From Aporrectodea caliginosa (lineage: Eukaryota; Annelida; Clitellata; Crassiclitellata; Lumbricidae), in assembly GCA_020284085.1 (NCBI GenBank), contig JACEVL010000108.1:894521-958520 (forward strand): a stretch of 64,000 nucleotides of DNA. Direction: 5' to 3'. Shown here piece by piece: positions 10,531 through 20,660 of this stretch. Made by a program: the position numbers and the translations under genes. The stretch's first letter is position 1. Every line of letters starts with the position of its first letter. The notes beneath the pieces were generated by a model that had not been told where the DNA came from, searched no databases, and saw only the letters and a program-made list of their open reading frames with translations.

Positions 10531-10984
10531 GACGTCTGTATGATGCCTGTATAATGTGTAATTTATTTATTTATTCCAATATTTAACGACATCCTATAGC
10601 TACAAAGGCTGTTGACGTCTTTAAAGTGTTTGATGTATTTCAGTTCATTTTCTTGTAATGTTCTCATAAGTTTTCTTTCTCTTTACTCGTCTTTGATTCC
10701 ATTTCTGATAGGATGTTGACATATTTAAAGTTTCTGACGGATTAACTTCATTTTCGTATAATTTCTATCATCAGTTTTCTTTTTTCTTTTCTTGACTTTG
10801 ATTCCGTTTCTGACAGGATGTTGACGCATTTAAAGTATCTGACGAATTAAGTTCATTTCCATATAATGTTAATAACTGTTTTCTCCTCAATCTTATTAAC
10901 AATATTTGATAGAATATCACATAATGTGTAAACAAATTTCTAACAATATCAACGGCCTTTGGTGCCATAAAATATCATTGAATT
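10531..10984 (+). repeat. About 2.6 tandem copies of a 105-bp unit
   Basis: GTTGAC followed by TTTAAAGT and TCAGTTTTC-type blocks recurs at 10611, 10715 and 10820, a 104-105 bp period with moderate divergence. The array (10605-10880) begins at a decayed TTTAACGACATCCTATAG repeat end. A D-type end (ATCAACGGCCTTTGGTGCCA) lies near 10948. No gene is seen. Confidence 0.7.
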
Positions 10985-11530
10985 AATTAAATTAAATTAA
11001 TTAAAATAATAGCTTCACCACTGTTCGTAATCTGACAGTGCCAGACCAGACCGGAGAAAGTTTATTAAATTAAGTTAATTAAAAATAATGACTCTGCCAA
11101 TATGCGAACTGTGGTAATGCCAGTCTAAAGCCTGAAGAAAGGAGGAGGTCGACGTCAACAGCCATGGCAGCCACAAGATGTCGTTAAACGCTGAAAACTG
11201 TTATTATAATATTCGACGAACGACACAGAGATTGCGGGTTCGAACCTCCTCTTCCTCGGAAACAGTTTTTGTGTAGGGACATTGAGCAAATCCTTCGCTC
11301 ACAATTGCTGAGCGCCATCGAATGATTCTTAGTTACTATAGAGTGTCGCATAATAAATGCATAATAGCAATAATTATAGTAATATTCGGTCTCGCATGAG
11401 GTTATGATAATAACACATTTAATATAACGATAACTGCCATAGCGTCGCTATAATTTAATGCACATACTCCCATTGCACACCTTTAAAACACTTATTTATC
11501 ACTATAGATAATGGTTAGCTGCAAATGATT
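10985..11530 (+). repeat. R4 repeat, copy 1
   Basis: About 480 bp matches 18430-18902 in order: AATTAAATTAAGTTAATTAA, a GGTAATGCCAG unit A-like part, GCAGCCACAAGATGTCGTTA, TATTCGACGAACGACACAG, a B-box-like GGGTTCGAACCTCCTC, CGCCATCGAATGATT, TAACACATTTAATATAA and CACACCTTTAAAACACTT. The last is a reverse AAGGTGT module. The GGTTCGAACC stretch suggests that R4 contains a tRNA-related SINE head. Confidence 0.8.
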
Positions 11531-12404
11531 TTAAAACTGATGCTAAGTATTTGTTTGATAACATCTGATGTCATAATCATAATATAAATATGACGTGATG
11601 TTTCTTATGGTCTTTGATCTATGATAATGCTCAGTTTGTAAACTTTTCCTGGATATGCTATAACAAATACATGCTGTGGATATGTTAGAGTCCTGTTATA
11701 AATATTTGCATATATTATGATAGTATTGTGTTATTGAAATGATCAAATACTTCCGTAAAATGTACCAAAAAATTATAAATTTCATGTCTTACTTACATTT
11801 GTAACAAATATCATTCAAGCTATATTAATCAAATGAAATGTAATAGATTGAAAATCTCTGGTGATTTTTCGGTTCTCTTTTATTATCAACGCAGTAACAT
11901 GATAAATTATAAAGAATTGTCATATTCAATGTTTGAATATATTTCTATAATAATACTTGATTTTCACTGATTGAGAACTTCTTGAAAATTCAGAAGTGGA
12001 ATAAGAGCGTCATATTAAAATTTTGTGTCTTATAAATTTGTAAAATGTATAATAATTATTGTTATTGAAATAAATAGATTAAGAAGTAAATGTACATTAG
12101 GAATGGTCATTAAGAATTAATTTTAAGAAACATTTCTAGCTACTACATAATATTATTGTTGAATTCGCATACGATACCACATTGCATGTATCAAAGACGT
12201 TATGAACAATATTTTTTATGTCGTTAAACAATGAACATTAATGCCATGTTAAGGTTATGTTTGGACAGTCTTAAATGGTGTCTTTTGGACGCTATGAATT
12301 CATTTTCAATGCACTGTATATGTTTACATTGTCGTCAACGGCCTTTGATGTCATATGACGACGTTAAATCTTGGAGTAAATAAAATTTTAACTATCTTTC
12401 AGCA
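11531..12404 (+). repeat. AT-rich 870-bp stretch absent from the paralogous locus
   Basis: No gene is recognisable. It ends with GTCGTCAACGGCCTTTGATG and GACGACGTTAAAT (12332-12376), a D-type retroposon end also seen near 18000. At the paralogous locus near 18.9-19.0 kb R4 and R5 are adjacent, so this stretch may be an insertion. Its left boundary is not defined. Confidence 0.45.
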
Positions 12405-12568
12405 TCTTGGCCAGAACATCAGCTGATTATTCAAGTCTATTACTGTGACTGCTTCGTATGGGATCTCGACTCTGGTAATCTGAACGATTGCGCTACAAAA
12501 TCTCTTTAGTTCGACCCTTGCTTAGACTTTCTCTACATAGCGCTTAGTAATGTCCCCAAGATACTTAA
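12405..12568 (+). repeat. R5 repeat, copy interrupted by PB2
   Basis: CATCAGCTGATTATTCAAGT, GGGATCTCGACTCTGGTAAT and CCCCAAGATACTTAA match 19010-19200 and, inverted, 40560-40745. R5 continues after the piggyBac-like element at 14425 (AATAAAGCGTCTTTAG). The inverted copy near 40561 shows the empty site (GCTTTATTAAGTATCTTGGG). Confidence 0.8.
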
Positions 12569-14424
12569 CCTTTATTTACCCACTATGCCTTTTAGGTGGA
12601 ATTTTGAGATGGCCCTTAGATATGTGTTGTATGTTGATGGTATTAAAACAGAAATGACAAGCTTTTAGTGATATTTCACATTTAAGGTCATTTTTGGGAT
12701 GTTCCAAAAATGGAACGTTGGGTCATTCCCACTAGCATTTTTTTACAATGGCAGTTCAACATGAATACACGATACAATATTGGCTTATGCACAATTTATT
12801 GAAGACCAGTTTGTTTAAAGGTATAAAACCTTTCAAAACAGTTCAGTTGAAGTATCTTGAGGCACCTGACACATTCTTTGGTAGTGTTTTTCTTCAAAAA
12901 ATGAAAAAACCAACAAGCCTGACTAATTAAAGATATGTATTGCTCGATTCCATCGCAATGTGGCATGGCAACCTTTGACGTGCCTGAGCACTTTTTCACA
13001 GGATTTACAGTATTGATACTGCTGGAACATGCTACTACATTGTTATCTGACTACCTAACAACTACAATTTTGGCATGATATGTGTATTCAAATGTACCTC
13101 TTTCTTGTTTGCAAACATTTTCTTGTCATTCAGAGGTGCTGTTTCGGTTCGACCATCATGTCCGTGATGGTCGAACTGGAATATCACCTCTGAATGACTG
13201 CTGCCCAACATCTCAGCTTAGACAGAAGACTGTAACTAGTAAAAAGATTGGCAAATAATAGCATTTGATATGGTTTCCTGAGATGAGTTAGGCAAAATTC
13301 ATGGAAACGCGCTGACCAAAAGTGGTTTATGTGGTCGCCTACTCCTGCCACAACAAATTGTTGCTTGATATGGATGAACATCCTATTCATGAATAAGACA
13401 TCCAGATCTTATAACTAAATCTGATTGGCTTTCCTCTTATAAACATCTCTAACCCATGATGTCCATAGTTAGGCACCCACCGACTCATAAATGCTAAGCT
13501 TGAAATGAACAATTCCAAATTGCAAAGATTTGTGTTACTGATCATATAGTGCACACTCTGCCATTCTAGAGAGATCTCTTGTCAGCTGCATGCTTGGCAG
13601 TATACATCCTCCTTTCATGGATTTGGACATTGCAGTTGCTATTAGACTGCATCAGGTACTCAACTCAACTGTGTTGCAGTTATTGCGTTATTTTCTAAAA
13701 ACTCAAATTTAAAATATGTACTAATTATTAAAAATCAGTGTTAAAACATAGGCATATATAAGGGGTTTTACGGGGTGGGGTCACCGTAAATAAATTGCCG
13801 ACATTTTTTACTATGCAATTATATGCGAAATACAAAAAAATGAACTTTTTCGACCATTTCCAATGGAAACCCAGAAAACTTACCCCCCGAAATTTTTTCC
13901 TGGATACGCCCCTGGTTAAAAATAAATTAAATGAAACATAATATTAAAAACTAATTAATGATACATGAAACAATTCAACAGTATATATTGGTAAATTATG
14001 AACAAGGAACCCAATCACCTCATATTGGAATTATACTAATGAGAGTGCACCAACGTTCCAAAAATGGAACATGCTTCAAAACTGGGTTTTTTCTTCTAGA
14101 GTTTTGCTTCTTTTTCGGTAATTTTGATTTTTATCACTGACTTTAGATATCAATCAACAAAATAAAACGTGTCTCATCTGTAAAATTATGACACAACTAT
14201 TTATTTCAACTTCCTAAAAGATTTTTATAAAAAATCACAAAATTCGTCAAAATTACGCATCTGTAGCACAAAAATAAATAATGTCAAAAAATTACCACTG
14301 TTTTACATTCTCCATTCTTAGATCTTTCATTTGATGTGCAAATATAATAAATTTACTAAGGCAAACTAATTTTTTTAAACATTACAAATTATGTTCCAAA
14401 AATGGAACGTTGGTAAAATAAAGG
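12569..14424 (-). mobile_element. piggyBac-like DNA transposon PB2, degenerate
   Basis: TTAA at 12565-12568 and 14425-14428 flanks ends CCTTTATTTACCCAC and (reverse) CCTTTATTTTACCAACG. The palindrome GTTCCAAAAATGGAAC occurs at 12701, 14055 and 14393. Minus-strand remnants at 12999-12796 include TTKECVRCLKILQLNCFERF, reminiscent of the C-terminal cysteine-rich domain of piggyBac transposases, but the match is weak and the frame is short. A 168-bp element is nested at 13747-13914. Confidence 0.8.
13747..13914. mobile_element. Small hAT-like MITE nested in PB2
   Basis: GTTAAAA at 13740-13746 and 13915-13921 flanks a 168-bp unit with imperfect ends CATAGGCATATA and (reverse) CAGGGGCGTATC. The duplication is 7 bp, or 8 with one mismatch. 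It has no coding capacity. Confidence 0.55.
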
Positions 14425-14799
14425 TTAATAAAGCGTCTTTAGAAGGTGTATGAAAACTGCTACCTCGTTGCCATTCATGCTTTGATAACAGGGTTACTGT
14501 ACAGAAATTTGTTCATATAAATGTTACGCGGATTCGACGACTGGTAGATATGTAGCTTCTGTATTATAGTGACGTTGTATCAGTACAAGATCATTAGTGT
14601 CGCCCTCCTCTTCTATCCATACTTCTGACTGGCACCATCCAAGTGTAAGACAGCGGTATTTCATTCCAACAGTTTAGCTTCATCTTGTAGCATCCGAGGC
14701 CGTTGACGTTAATAGGAATGTTCACATTATCGTTCTGTTATAGAATCCCATGACTTGGATTTATCGCTGCTTATTATAATAGAATGATCACCATCACTA
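14425..14799 (+). repeat. R5 remainder and weak repeat fragments
   Basis: 14425-14490 completes R5 (GAAAACTGCTACCTCG matches the inverse near 40525). A diverged unit A-like antisense fragment lies near 14565-14650 (AGTGTCGCCCTCCTC). No gene is seen. Confidence 0.5.
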
Positions 14800-15000
14800 T
14801 CAGTTCCTGACGCCAGCCATTTTGCTGCGATGGGTAGGCCTACAATTGAACGTTCTCCATAGTCCTCGGTCATTTGTCATATACTGTGCTACTCTTAGTG
14901 TCAATACAGATGATGCTATGTCCCTGTTAATATAATTATTATTGTCTATCCAACGTAGCCTTGGTCTGCCTTTGGGTAATGTTTCCATTCGAATCCTGCA
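14800..15000 (-). pseudogene. RTE/L1-type reverse-transcriptase C-terminal fragment
   Basis: The minus strand reads METLPKGRPRLRWIDN, then NDRGLWRTF, the typical C-terminal GRP-RWID ... DR--WR signature of RTE/L1-type non-LTR element proteins. Everything upstream, including the polymerase and endonuclease domains, is missing. Confidence 0.7.
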
Positions 15001-15250
15001 CGAAGTGAACTGCGTGGAATTCTGTAAACTTGGTCCAGAGAGTCTGGCCATCCATGCCATCTATCGACAGGAATCCGTTGGCTGGCTCTACGTGCGTGAG
15101 TGGGCCCACAACTGGTGACTCTTTTTCTATTTTTCTGCGCATTGTTTTGCTCTCTGGTACAATGGTCTATTTGTAAATGACATTTCAAATCTTCGAGGGG
15201 CGCTATACAAATGCTCAGTCATAACAATACAAATCTGTCCTCATGTTAAA
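15001..15250 (+). repeat. R1b repeat fragment
   Basis: GGAATTCTGTAAACTTGGTC, ATCCGTTGGCTGGCTCTACG and GTCTATTTGTAAATGACATT match copies at 51860-52080 and 59060-59300. R1b resembles the last third of R1. It ends in a GGGGCGCTATACAAATG LINE-like tail. Confidence 0.6.
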
Positions 15251-15261
15251 ATTATCAGAGT

Positions 15262-15385
15262 TGGTTGCTCAGTTGCTGTTTAACGACATTGTGTCTTAGT
15301 AAAGATGTTTAGCGTCCCTCTTCTCCTTTCTCCAGGCTTGGGACTGGCACTACGAGAGTACAGGCAGTGGCGGCTAAATCTGGAC
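15262..15385 (-). mobile_element. Unit A retroposon (diverged)
   Basis: The antisense sequence reads GTTTAACGACATTGTGTC, then GCGTCCCTCTTCTCC, CCAGGCTTGGGACTGGCACT and GCAGTGGCGGC. It is the same ~110-bp unit as the young copies near 50-63 kb. No target duplication was recognised. Confidence 0.7.
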
Positions 15386-15399
15386 ATCTGTATGACTTT

Positions 15400-15934
15400 C
15401 AATATTTAACATCTTATTCGAAATTAAACTGCGTCTCATGGACCCACGTACAAAGTACTCCTGCAAAGGGCCCTACCAAAAAATATGTCCTTAAATGCTG
15501 AAGTATTTCATTGTAGGAAAACTCCGGTGTTAGAAGAACGAGCGAAAAGATAGAGGTAAAAACCAATTAAACACACCAGGTGATAACTCTTTAGACATCA
15601 ATGGCCCATCGCAAAACATTCGGATTCACAATTACACATGATAAATTACTGCATATGAATAAACTACAAAGTCTAGTGTTCTACTTTATCGTGGACACAG
15701 TGTATATTCCTACAACTTATCCTATTTGGTGCAGAAGAAGTTGGGATAAATCGAGCAATACAACAAGTAATTGCAATTATTAAGTAAGTTTTAAGGTGAG
15801 TTAGGGTTGACATCAATGGCAGAGGCAGTCGCTGAAGAACCTACATTTAGACACCTTTAAAACGCTTCTACACAAATTTATAAATAAATAATTTCGTAAG
15901 CCTTGTTTAATCGACAGTTCAGCAGCAAACATGG
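15400..15934 (+). repeat. R3 copy with its 5' extension
   Basis: 15420-15620 (CTCCTGCAAAGGGCCCTAC, GAAAACTCCGGTGTTAGAAG) matches 52740-52950 and 61310-61480. Then come GCAGAAGAAGTTGGGATAAA, AGGGTTGACATCAATGGCAG and TTAGACACCTTTAAAACGC (minus-strand module at about 15848-15863), with a TATA-type palindrome ATTTATAAAT at 15876-15885. The segment CATGGCGTCATTGTCAAGGG leads into the foldback. Confidence 0.7.
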
Positions 15935-16300
15935 CGTCATTGTCAAGGGCTCTGGCAGCCGCAAGATGTCGTTAAAATACTGATAAGTCATCCATATGTA
16001 GCCGCCACTGCCTCACAGCGCCGTTAAAGAGCAACTAGACTGGTCTAGAATAGAGAAAAATGAAAATACATTTAGATTTAATTGTATTTCCATTTTTCTC
16101 TCTTCTAAATCTGGATAGTTGCAGTTTAACGACGCTGTGTCATAACAGAGGTGATTAGCGTCGCCCTCCTACTTTCACTTGGCTTGATACTGGCACTACC
16201 AGATTACAAGCAGTGGCGGCTAAATATGGAATACTTTTCAGTATTCAACGTCATCTTGCGGCTGCCAACGCCGTTGACAAGAACGCCGTCAATAGGCACT
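15935..16300. repeat. Foldback (inverted repeat) built from R3 and unit A
   Basis: The left arm (GGCAGCCGCAAGATGTCGTT, CCATATGTAGCCGCCACTGC, GAGAAAAATGAAAATACA) is repeated in reverse in the right arm (TATTTCCATTTTTCTCTC, AGTGGCGGCTAAATATGG, CATCTTGCGGCTGCC). The axis is near 16085. The right arm carries a fuller unit A than the left, so the left arm has lost ~60 bp. The young end motifs on both sides suggest two opposed insertions or an inverted duplication. Confidence 0.75.
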
Positions 16301-16334
16301 AATGGAATTTGCTGATAATGATTTAATTATTATT

Positions 16335-16880
16335 TCTCTAAAGTTTAACGTCGTCCTATGACATCAAAGGCCGTTGACGACAATACAGAAATATAAAATA
16401 CAATCAGAACCAGAAACTTATAGCATCCGAACGATACCATTAAAGGTGTCGAAACAGAGCTTTACAATTTCACTAATATTCAATATTTTTTCAATATATA
16501 AAGTAGTTCATATCAAATTGTCTGTGATTATTATGTCCTGACAAATTTCATTAACTAACATAGCATACATGTATTATAATTGATTCAGGTATTCCTTTAA
16601 ACTGTCCATGTACATTAACCAAACCATATTATATGCAATATTGGATAACTAAAGTTGAATGATAGTAATATTGTAATATGCATATTCATTCACCAATAAG
16701 TAATGTTTATACTTTTCTAACATTAGGTTCTTATTATTATGATATAACATATTTTAAACAAACAAACAAAAAATCAACAGTTGAAAAGAAGTTGTCTATG
16801 GATATTTCAGTAACCAGCATTGTACACAGTACTGTAATATTATGCAACATAGTAGCTATCTGATACATTGACCAAATCAC
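16335..16880 (+). repeat. R6 repeat, copy 1
   Basis: TTTAACGTCGTCCTATGACA with GGCCGTTGACGACAATA starts the copy, then ATTAAAGGTGTCGAAACAG at 16439, TTCAATATTTTTTCAATATA, ACATAGCATACATGTA and CAACATAGTAGCTATC. The paralogue is 39755-40225. Its start is hairpin-capable (CGTCGTC with GACGAC). Confidence 0.8.
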
Positions 16881-17194
16881 GCTAAGGAAACTATTTATAA
16901 GATAAGGCTAAACTGTTTTAAAGGTGTCTAAATGGAGGCACTTTAGCGACGTTTTTGGGCAACATGGAAGCTTTGAAGTGTTCGGTTTCTCATTCTGCAA
17001 TTGGCTTCCATACAATCTGCGATATGAACTTCGCTCTTTCCATTTCTCTGTTTTGCATGTCATTGAAGACCATTTTGTTTTGTGTCTGCTACTGAGATCT
17101 TAAATGTTTAATTGATTAGCTTTAAAGTAAATTTATTAAACGGTCACAATCTACTGTACCAACTCACAGATATTTAAGCCTAGTAAACATAGTA
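16881..17194 (+). repeat. Module plus antisense LINE relic of R3
   Basis: ACTATTTATAAG at 16891 precedes GTTTTAAAGGTGTCTAAATG at 16916, a module copy with 25-30 bp spacing. 16960-17100 (GGGCAACATGGAAGCTTTGA, AATTGGCTTCCATACAATCT) matches 38095-38200, the LINE-like part of R3 in its sense direction. No gene is seen. Confidence 0.55.
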
Positions 17195-17310
17195 TTATTG
17201 ACTGTATAACGATGTTGCGTCGAAACAAAAATAATTAGCGTCGCCCTCCTCCTCTGTCCAGGCTTGGAACTGGCACTGTGAGAATTTAAGACGGTAACGG
17301 AGTTTATTCA
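17195..17310 (-). mobile_element. Unit A retroposon (diverged)
   Basis: GTATAACGATGTTGCGTCGA, TTAGCGTCGCCCTCCTCC and CCAGGCTTGGAACTGGCACT identify an antisense unit A. The GGCGGAG end has decayed to GTAACGGAG. Confidence 0.7.
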
Positions 17311-17390
17311 AGTTTGAAATTGAATGCTTAATGTTGAAGGATGATAAGCACAATGCTCTGGTTGCAAATAAAAAGCAAGGTCAATAATAT

Positions 17391-17430
17391 TTAGACACCT
17401 TAAAAAGATGCTAACATTTTACTATAAATA
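17391..17430 (-). promoter_or_regulatory. Core-promoter-like module, minus strand
   Basis: TTAGACACCTTAAAAAG (reverse CTTTTTAAGGTGTCTAA) lies 25-30 bp from ACTATAAATAATTG. It sits just beside two unit B insertions, whose GTTTAAC ends face away from it. Function is not shown. Confidence 0.35.
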
Positions 17431-17454
17431 ATTGTAAATCACTTCCGTGCTCAG

Positions 17455-17530
17455 AGCTGTAATATGCCAAAACTAATCTTTGCCGGCGGCAACGGCCAAT
17501 GTTGTCATAAGCTGCCGTTAAACTGGGAAA
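17455..17530 (+). mobile_element. Unit B mini-retroposon with target duplication
   Basis: A 76-bp unit, AGCTGTAATATGCCAAAACT ... GGCAACGGCC ... AAGCTGCCGTTAAACTGG, is flanked by CCGTGCTCAG at 17445-17454 and 17531-17540. The 10-bp duplication shows that the unit moved as a discrete element. It encodes nothing and lacks clear polymerase III A and B boxes. Confidence 0.85.
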
Positions 17531-17547
17531 CCGTGCTCAGTGTGTTG

Positions 17548-17623
17548 AGCTGTAATATGCCAAAACTAATCTTTGTCGGCGGAAACGGCCTATGTTGTCA
17601 TAAGCTGCCGTTAAACTGTGGAT
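17548..17623 (+). mobile_element. Second adjacent unit B copy
   Basis: This is a 76-bp copy of the neighbouring unit with a few substitutions (TCGGCGGAAACGGCC). It is followed at 17624-17633 by a third copy of CCGTGCTCAG. The arrangement, target repeat - B - target repeat - 7 bp - B - target repeat, suggests either a second insertion at the same target or a local duplication. Confidence 0.8.
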
Positions 17624-17633
17624 CCGTGCTCAG

Positions 17634-18429
17634 TGGAAAAGGTACTGTTATGTCATAATCATACATATAATTGTATGTAACACATCTATAATGAGTACAC
17701 TAACTGTACACTGTCGGCTAAGAAAAGGAAGTCGCTAACACTTAATACCTATGGCTGACTTAGGGCTAGCTTAAGGGACTGCTTTTCTTCTACTATGCAT
17801 ATTAATTACTTGTGGTCAAAGTTGTTTACGTCTACTTTTAAGATTTCTTGTATGGGGAACTGCTACTGTAACAGAATAGTCTTATTGTTAAATTTGTACC
17901 TAATCATTTAATCACAGTGTGTGTATCATAGACAGAATACTAGTGATATTGCTCAGTTTCTCGTTTTCATTGTATGGTATATATTGTGAATTGTCGTCAA
18001 CGGCCTTTGATGTCATAAGACGTCGTTAAACCTTGGAATAACAATGAGCTATTATAGCTCAGTTAAGTTATCTTCTCAATGTAACAACAAACCTAAAAGT
18101 CTATTAAATATACGAATGCAAACTTGGCAACTGCCCGTACTCTGGTAATGCCAGTCCCAAGCCTATACAAAGAAGGAGGGCGACGATAATAATTATCTTT
18201 GTTATGACACAGTACCTATACAACTATACGCATGCAAACGAACGACGTCATTTAACGAAAATCTGCAATCAGGAAAACAAACTGATAAAGAATTAATTGT
18301 TTTAACTCCGTCATCTGCCATGGTAGCCAAAGGATGTCGTTAAACGTTTTGAGTAATAAACAGTCCCTGGATGAGAACAACCAGAATCCTATGGAAAGTG
18401 GAAAGAAATTGCCTTTGGTGCAAAAAAAT
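17634..18429 (+). repeat. AT-rich stretch with D-type end and unit A fragment
   Basis: 17640-17990 shows nothing recognisable. TTGTCGTCAACGGCCTTTGA and AAGACGTCGTTAAACC at 17991-18035 form a D-type retroposon end. 18130-18245 is a sense unit A (CTGGTAATGCCAGTCCCAAG, GGAGGGCGACGATAA). A further GTCGTTAAACG lies at 18336. Confidence 0.55.
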
Positions 18430-18902
18430 GTGAATTAATTAAATTAAGTTAATTAAAACTAATAACTCTGCCAATGTCCGAACTGTGGTAATGCCAGACC
18501 AAAGCATAGAGAAAGGAGGAGGTCAGTATCAACGGCCCTGGCAGCCATAAGATGTCGTTAAACATTGGAAACTGTTATTATATTATTCGACGAACAACAC
18601 AGCGAGTAAGGGTTTGAACCTCCTCCTCTGAAACAGTTTCTATGTATGAACCTTGAGCAAGTCCTTCGTTCACAATTGCTCAGCGCCATCGAATGATTGC
18701 AGGTTGCAATACAGTTACGTTTAATAAATGCATAAAAACAATTTTATTAAAATTAGGTCTTACATGAGGTCATAATAAAAACACATTTAATATAATGATG
18801 ACTTCTATAACGTCGTTTCCATATAGTGCAAATGTTCTCATTACACACCTTTAAAACACTTTACTTATTGCTATATATTTTGATCAGCTGCCAATGGTGT
18901 TA
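18430..18902 (+). repeat. R4 repeat, copy 2
   Basis: It is colinear with 10985-11500: GGTAATGCCAGACCAAAGCA, GGCAGCCATAAGATGTCG, TTATTCGACGAACAACACAG, GGGTTTGAACCTCCTCC, GCGCCATCGAATGATTG, and CACACCTTTAAAACACTT at 18844. Divergence is moderate, so it is an old pair. Confidence 0.8.
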
Positions 18903-18982
18903 GGCTGTAATATGCCAAAACTAATCTTTGCCGGCGGCAACGGCCAATGTTGTCATAAGCTGCCGTTAAACTGGGAAACCAA
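18903..18982 (+). mobile_element. Unit B mini-retroposon at the R4/R5 junction
   Basis: An 80-bp copy (GGCTGTAATATGCCAAAACT ... CCGTTAAACTGGGAAA) is flanked by CCAATGGTGTTA at 18891-18902 and CCAATGGGGTTA at 18983-18994, a 12-bp duplication with one mismatch. Confidence 0.85.
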
Positions 18983-19200
18983 CCAATGGGGTTAACTGCC
19001 ATTCGTCAGTTTGATCATTGTCCAGAGCCTCAGCTGATATTTATTCAAGTCTAATACTGTGATTGCTTCGTTTGGGTGGATTTCATAACATGGGATCTCG
19101 ACTCTGGTAATCTGAACGATTGCGCTACAAAATCTCTTTCGTTTGACTCTGGTTAAGACTCGCTCTCCCTGACTCTTAGTGTGTCCCAAAGACACTTAGG
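18983..19200 (+). repeat. R5 repeat, copy 2 (uninterrupted)
   Basis: CTCAGCTGATATTTATTCAA, GGGATCTCGACTCTGGTAAT and AACGATTGCGCTACAAAATC match 12405-12560. It has an extra ~20 bp (GGTGGATTTCATAACAT) relative to copy 1. Confidence 0.75.
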
Positions 19201-19559
19201 CTAATGAAACGTCTGTATAGGGTCTCTGAAAACTGATGTTCTTAGTAGCTTATCGGTGTTCATCTAAGAACAAAGATTCATTTATGAGCAAATATTGCTC
19301 GGAAAACTGGAAAGATCAGGGAATGTAAAATCGATCAATTGTAAGATTTCGCTAAACACTGAATAAAGCAGCTTCCAAATTAGACACCCTTAAAACGTTT
19401 CAATTAATGTTATAATAACTTACGCTCAGTTAACGTCTACGTTGTGTAGGCCCAATTCAGCTGATCGTGTTCTGTTAGTCCGTCATGGGCCGTTTTCGGG
19501 TGGTGCTAGACCCAAGGAGGGATAAAACAGAGGGGCGACGTCAACAACACTGGCGGCCG
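19201..19559 (+). repeat. Weak repeat stretch with a minus-strand module
   Basis: TTAGACACCCTTAAAACG at 19380 with TTATAATAACTTA about 25 bp away is a minus-strand module. GCCGCAAGACGTCGC near 19556 is a C-type retroposon end. There is nothing else recognisable. Confidence 0.4.
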
Positions 19560-20660
19560 CAAGACGTCGCTATACACTGGAAACTAATACAAGGAGGACA
19601 GATGTCTTAACATTACCATAATTACTTATTGTTTCATGTTGCATAAATTGGTGACGTCGTTGATCTTCTTGCAGTTGACAGTATTATACGAAATTTGTAT
19701 GAAATATAAGGAGGGGAAAAAGAATGGAGGAAAGAGGGAAGTTGGCGGCGTGAGGATACGGGAATGTTCGCAATCACTTCCCGGGGACAAAGTTACTTCC
19801 TTACTTAAATGATTATTATTTCTGATCTATTGTTGCCTCCCTCGTCAATTCTGCGATCATCTATAGACCACGTACGCCATCTGTTGTCGGGAGTTTTCGA
19901 ATTGGCGGAGCAGGATCGACGTCGGTCTTTGAAGTGACCTCGGCCGATAGTCACAAGTGGAGCGTCGAATGACCGACAGCCAGAGGATGAATGTACATTC
20001 TATGCGCACCCGGTGACTCGAGGGATGACCGGACGTCTGTCACATACAACTAATGATGGACTTGTGGGCGGTGGTTGCGTTCACGTGAACCGCTGACTCC
20101 ACCGCCTGTCTTCGCTGCAACACTATCGTCGCTGTTTGGTCCATGTAGACTCTGAACAAGATGCTATCCGTCAGTTATGGTTTTGCATCCATTGGTTAGA
20201 TACACGTGTGTGCGTGGGCCTGCCACTGGGGACTCATCTAATCTTCCGTGCATTGTTTGGACGCTACCGCCTGACGAAGTTATTTTCTTAATGAAAATTC
20301 ATATGTATGCTAGGGCAGACATCTGTTCTGTAAGTGGCGCTTAAGCAATTTCTAGGTGAAATTACAATTAATTTTTTTGTAAAGCAACTTTTGCCATCAA
20401 AAGCCGTTGAAGTCGATAGGTAAAACGCTTTTGTCTAAATTGTTAGCCAATAATTAAACTCGAAACGTGATTGAAGAACATATACTTCAAATTGATAGCG
20501 TTTTCAAGGTGTCTAAATTTAACGTTTTAATTCCATTATCTGATGTTAAAATACATGTATTCGTGTGTATAGCAACATCCTATGGCAACGGCGGAGTCCG
20601 GTCACCAGCACATTTCAATAGGCTACCGACTGAAGAATTTATTTGTCTTTTCATTGGCGT
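19560..20660 (+). repeat. R1 copy, second half
   Basis: GATGTCTTAACATTACCATA, TTGGCGGCGTGAGGA, CCACGTACGCCATCTGTTGT, GGACGTCTGTCACATACAAC, TACACGTGTGTGCGTGGGCC and AAGCCGTTGAAGTCGATAGG occur in order, followed by GCGTTTTCAAGGTGTCTAAA at 20498. The GDEYL-type frame is present but broken. The LWFCIHWLDT and RVCVGLPLGT frame is open to about 20289. Confidence 0.75.

Noticed and set aside
11240..11270. Possible tRNA gene (GGGTTCGAACCTCC)
   Set aside because: Only a B-box-like stretch is present. I see no acceptor stem or cloverleaf, and the paralogue at 18.6 kb has lost the consensus, so it is a SINE-like relic in R4.
13140..13190. Inverted repeat GTTCGACCATCA ... TGATGGTCGAAC inside PB2
   Set aside because: It is a clear short palindrome (about 13144-13174), but it lies mid-element with no link to a terminus or terminator. 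I treat it as incidental.
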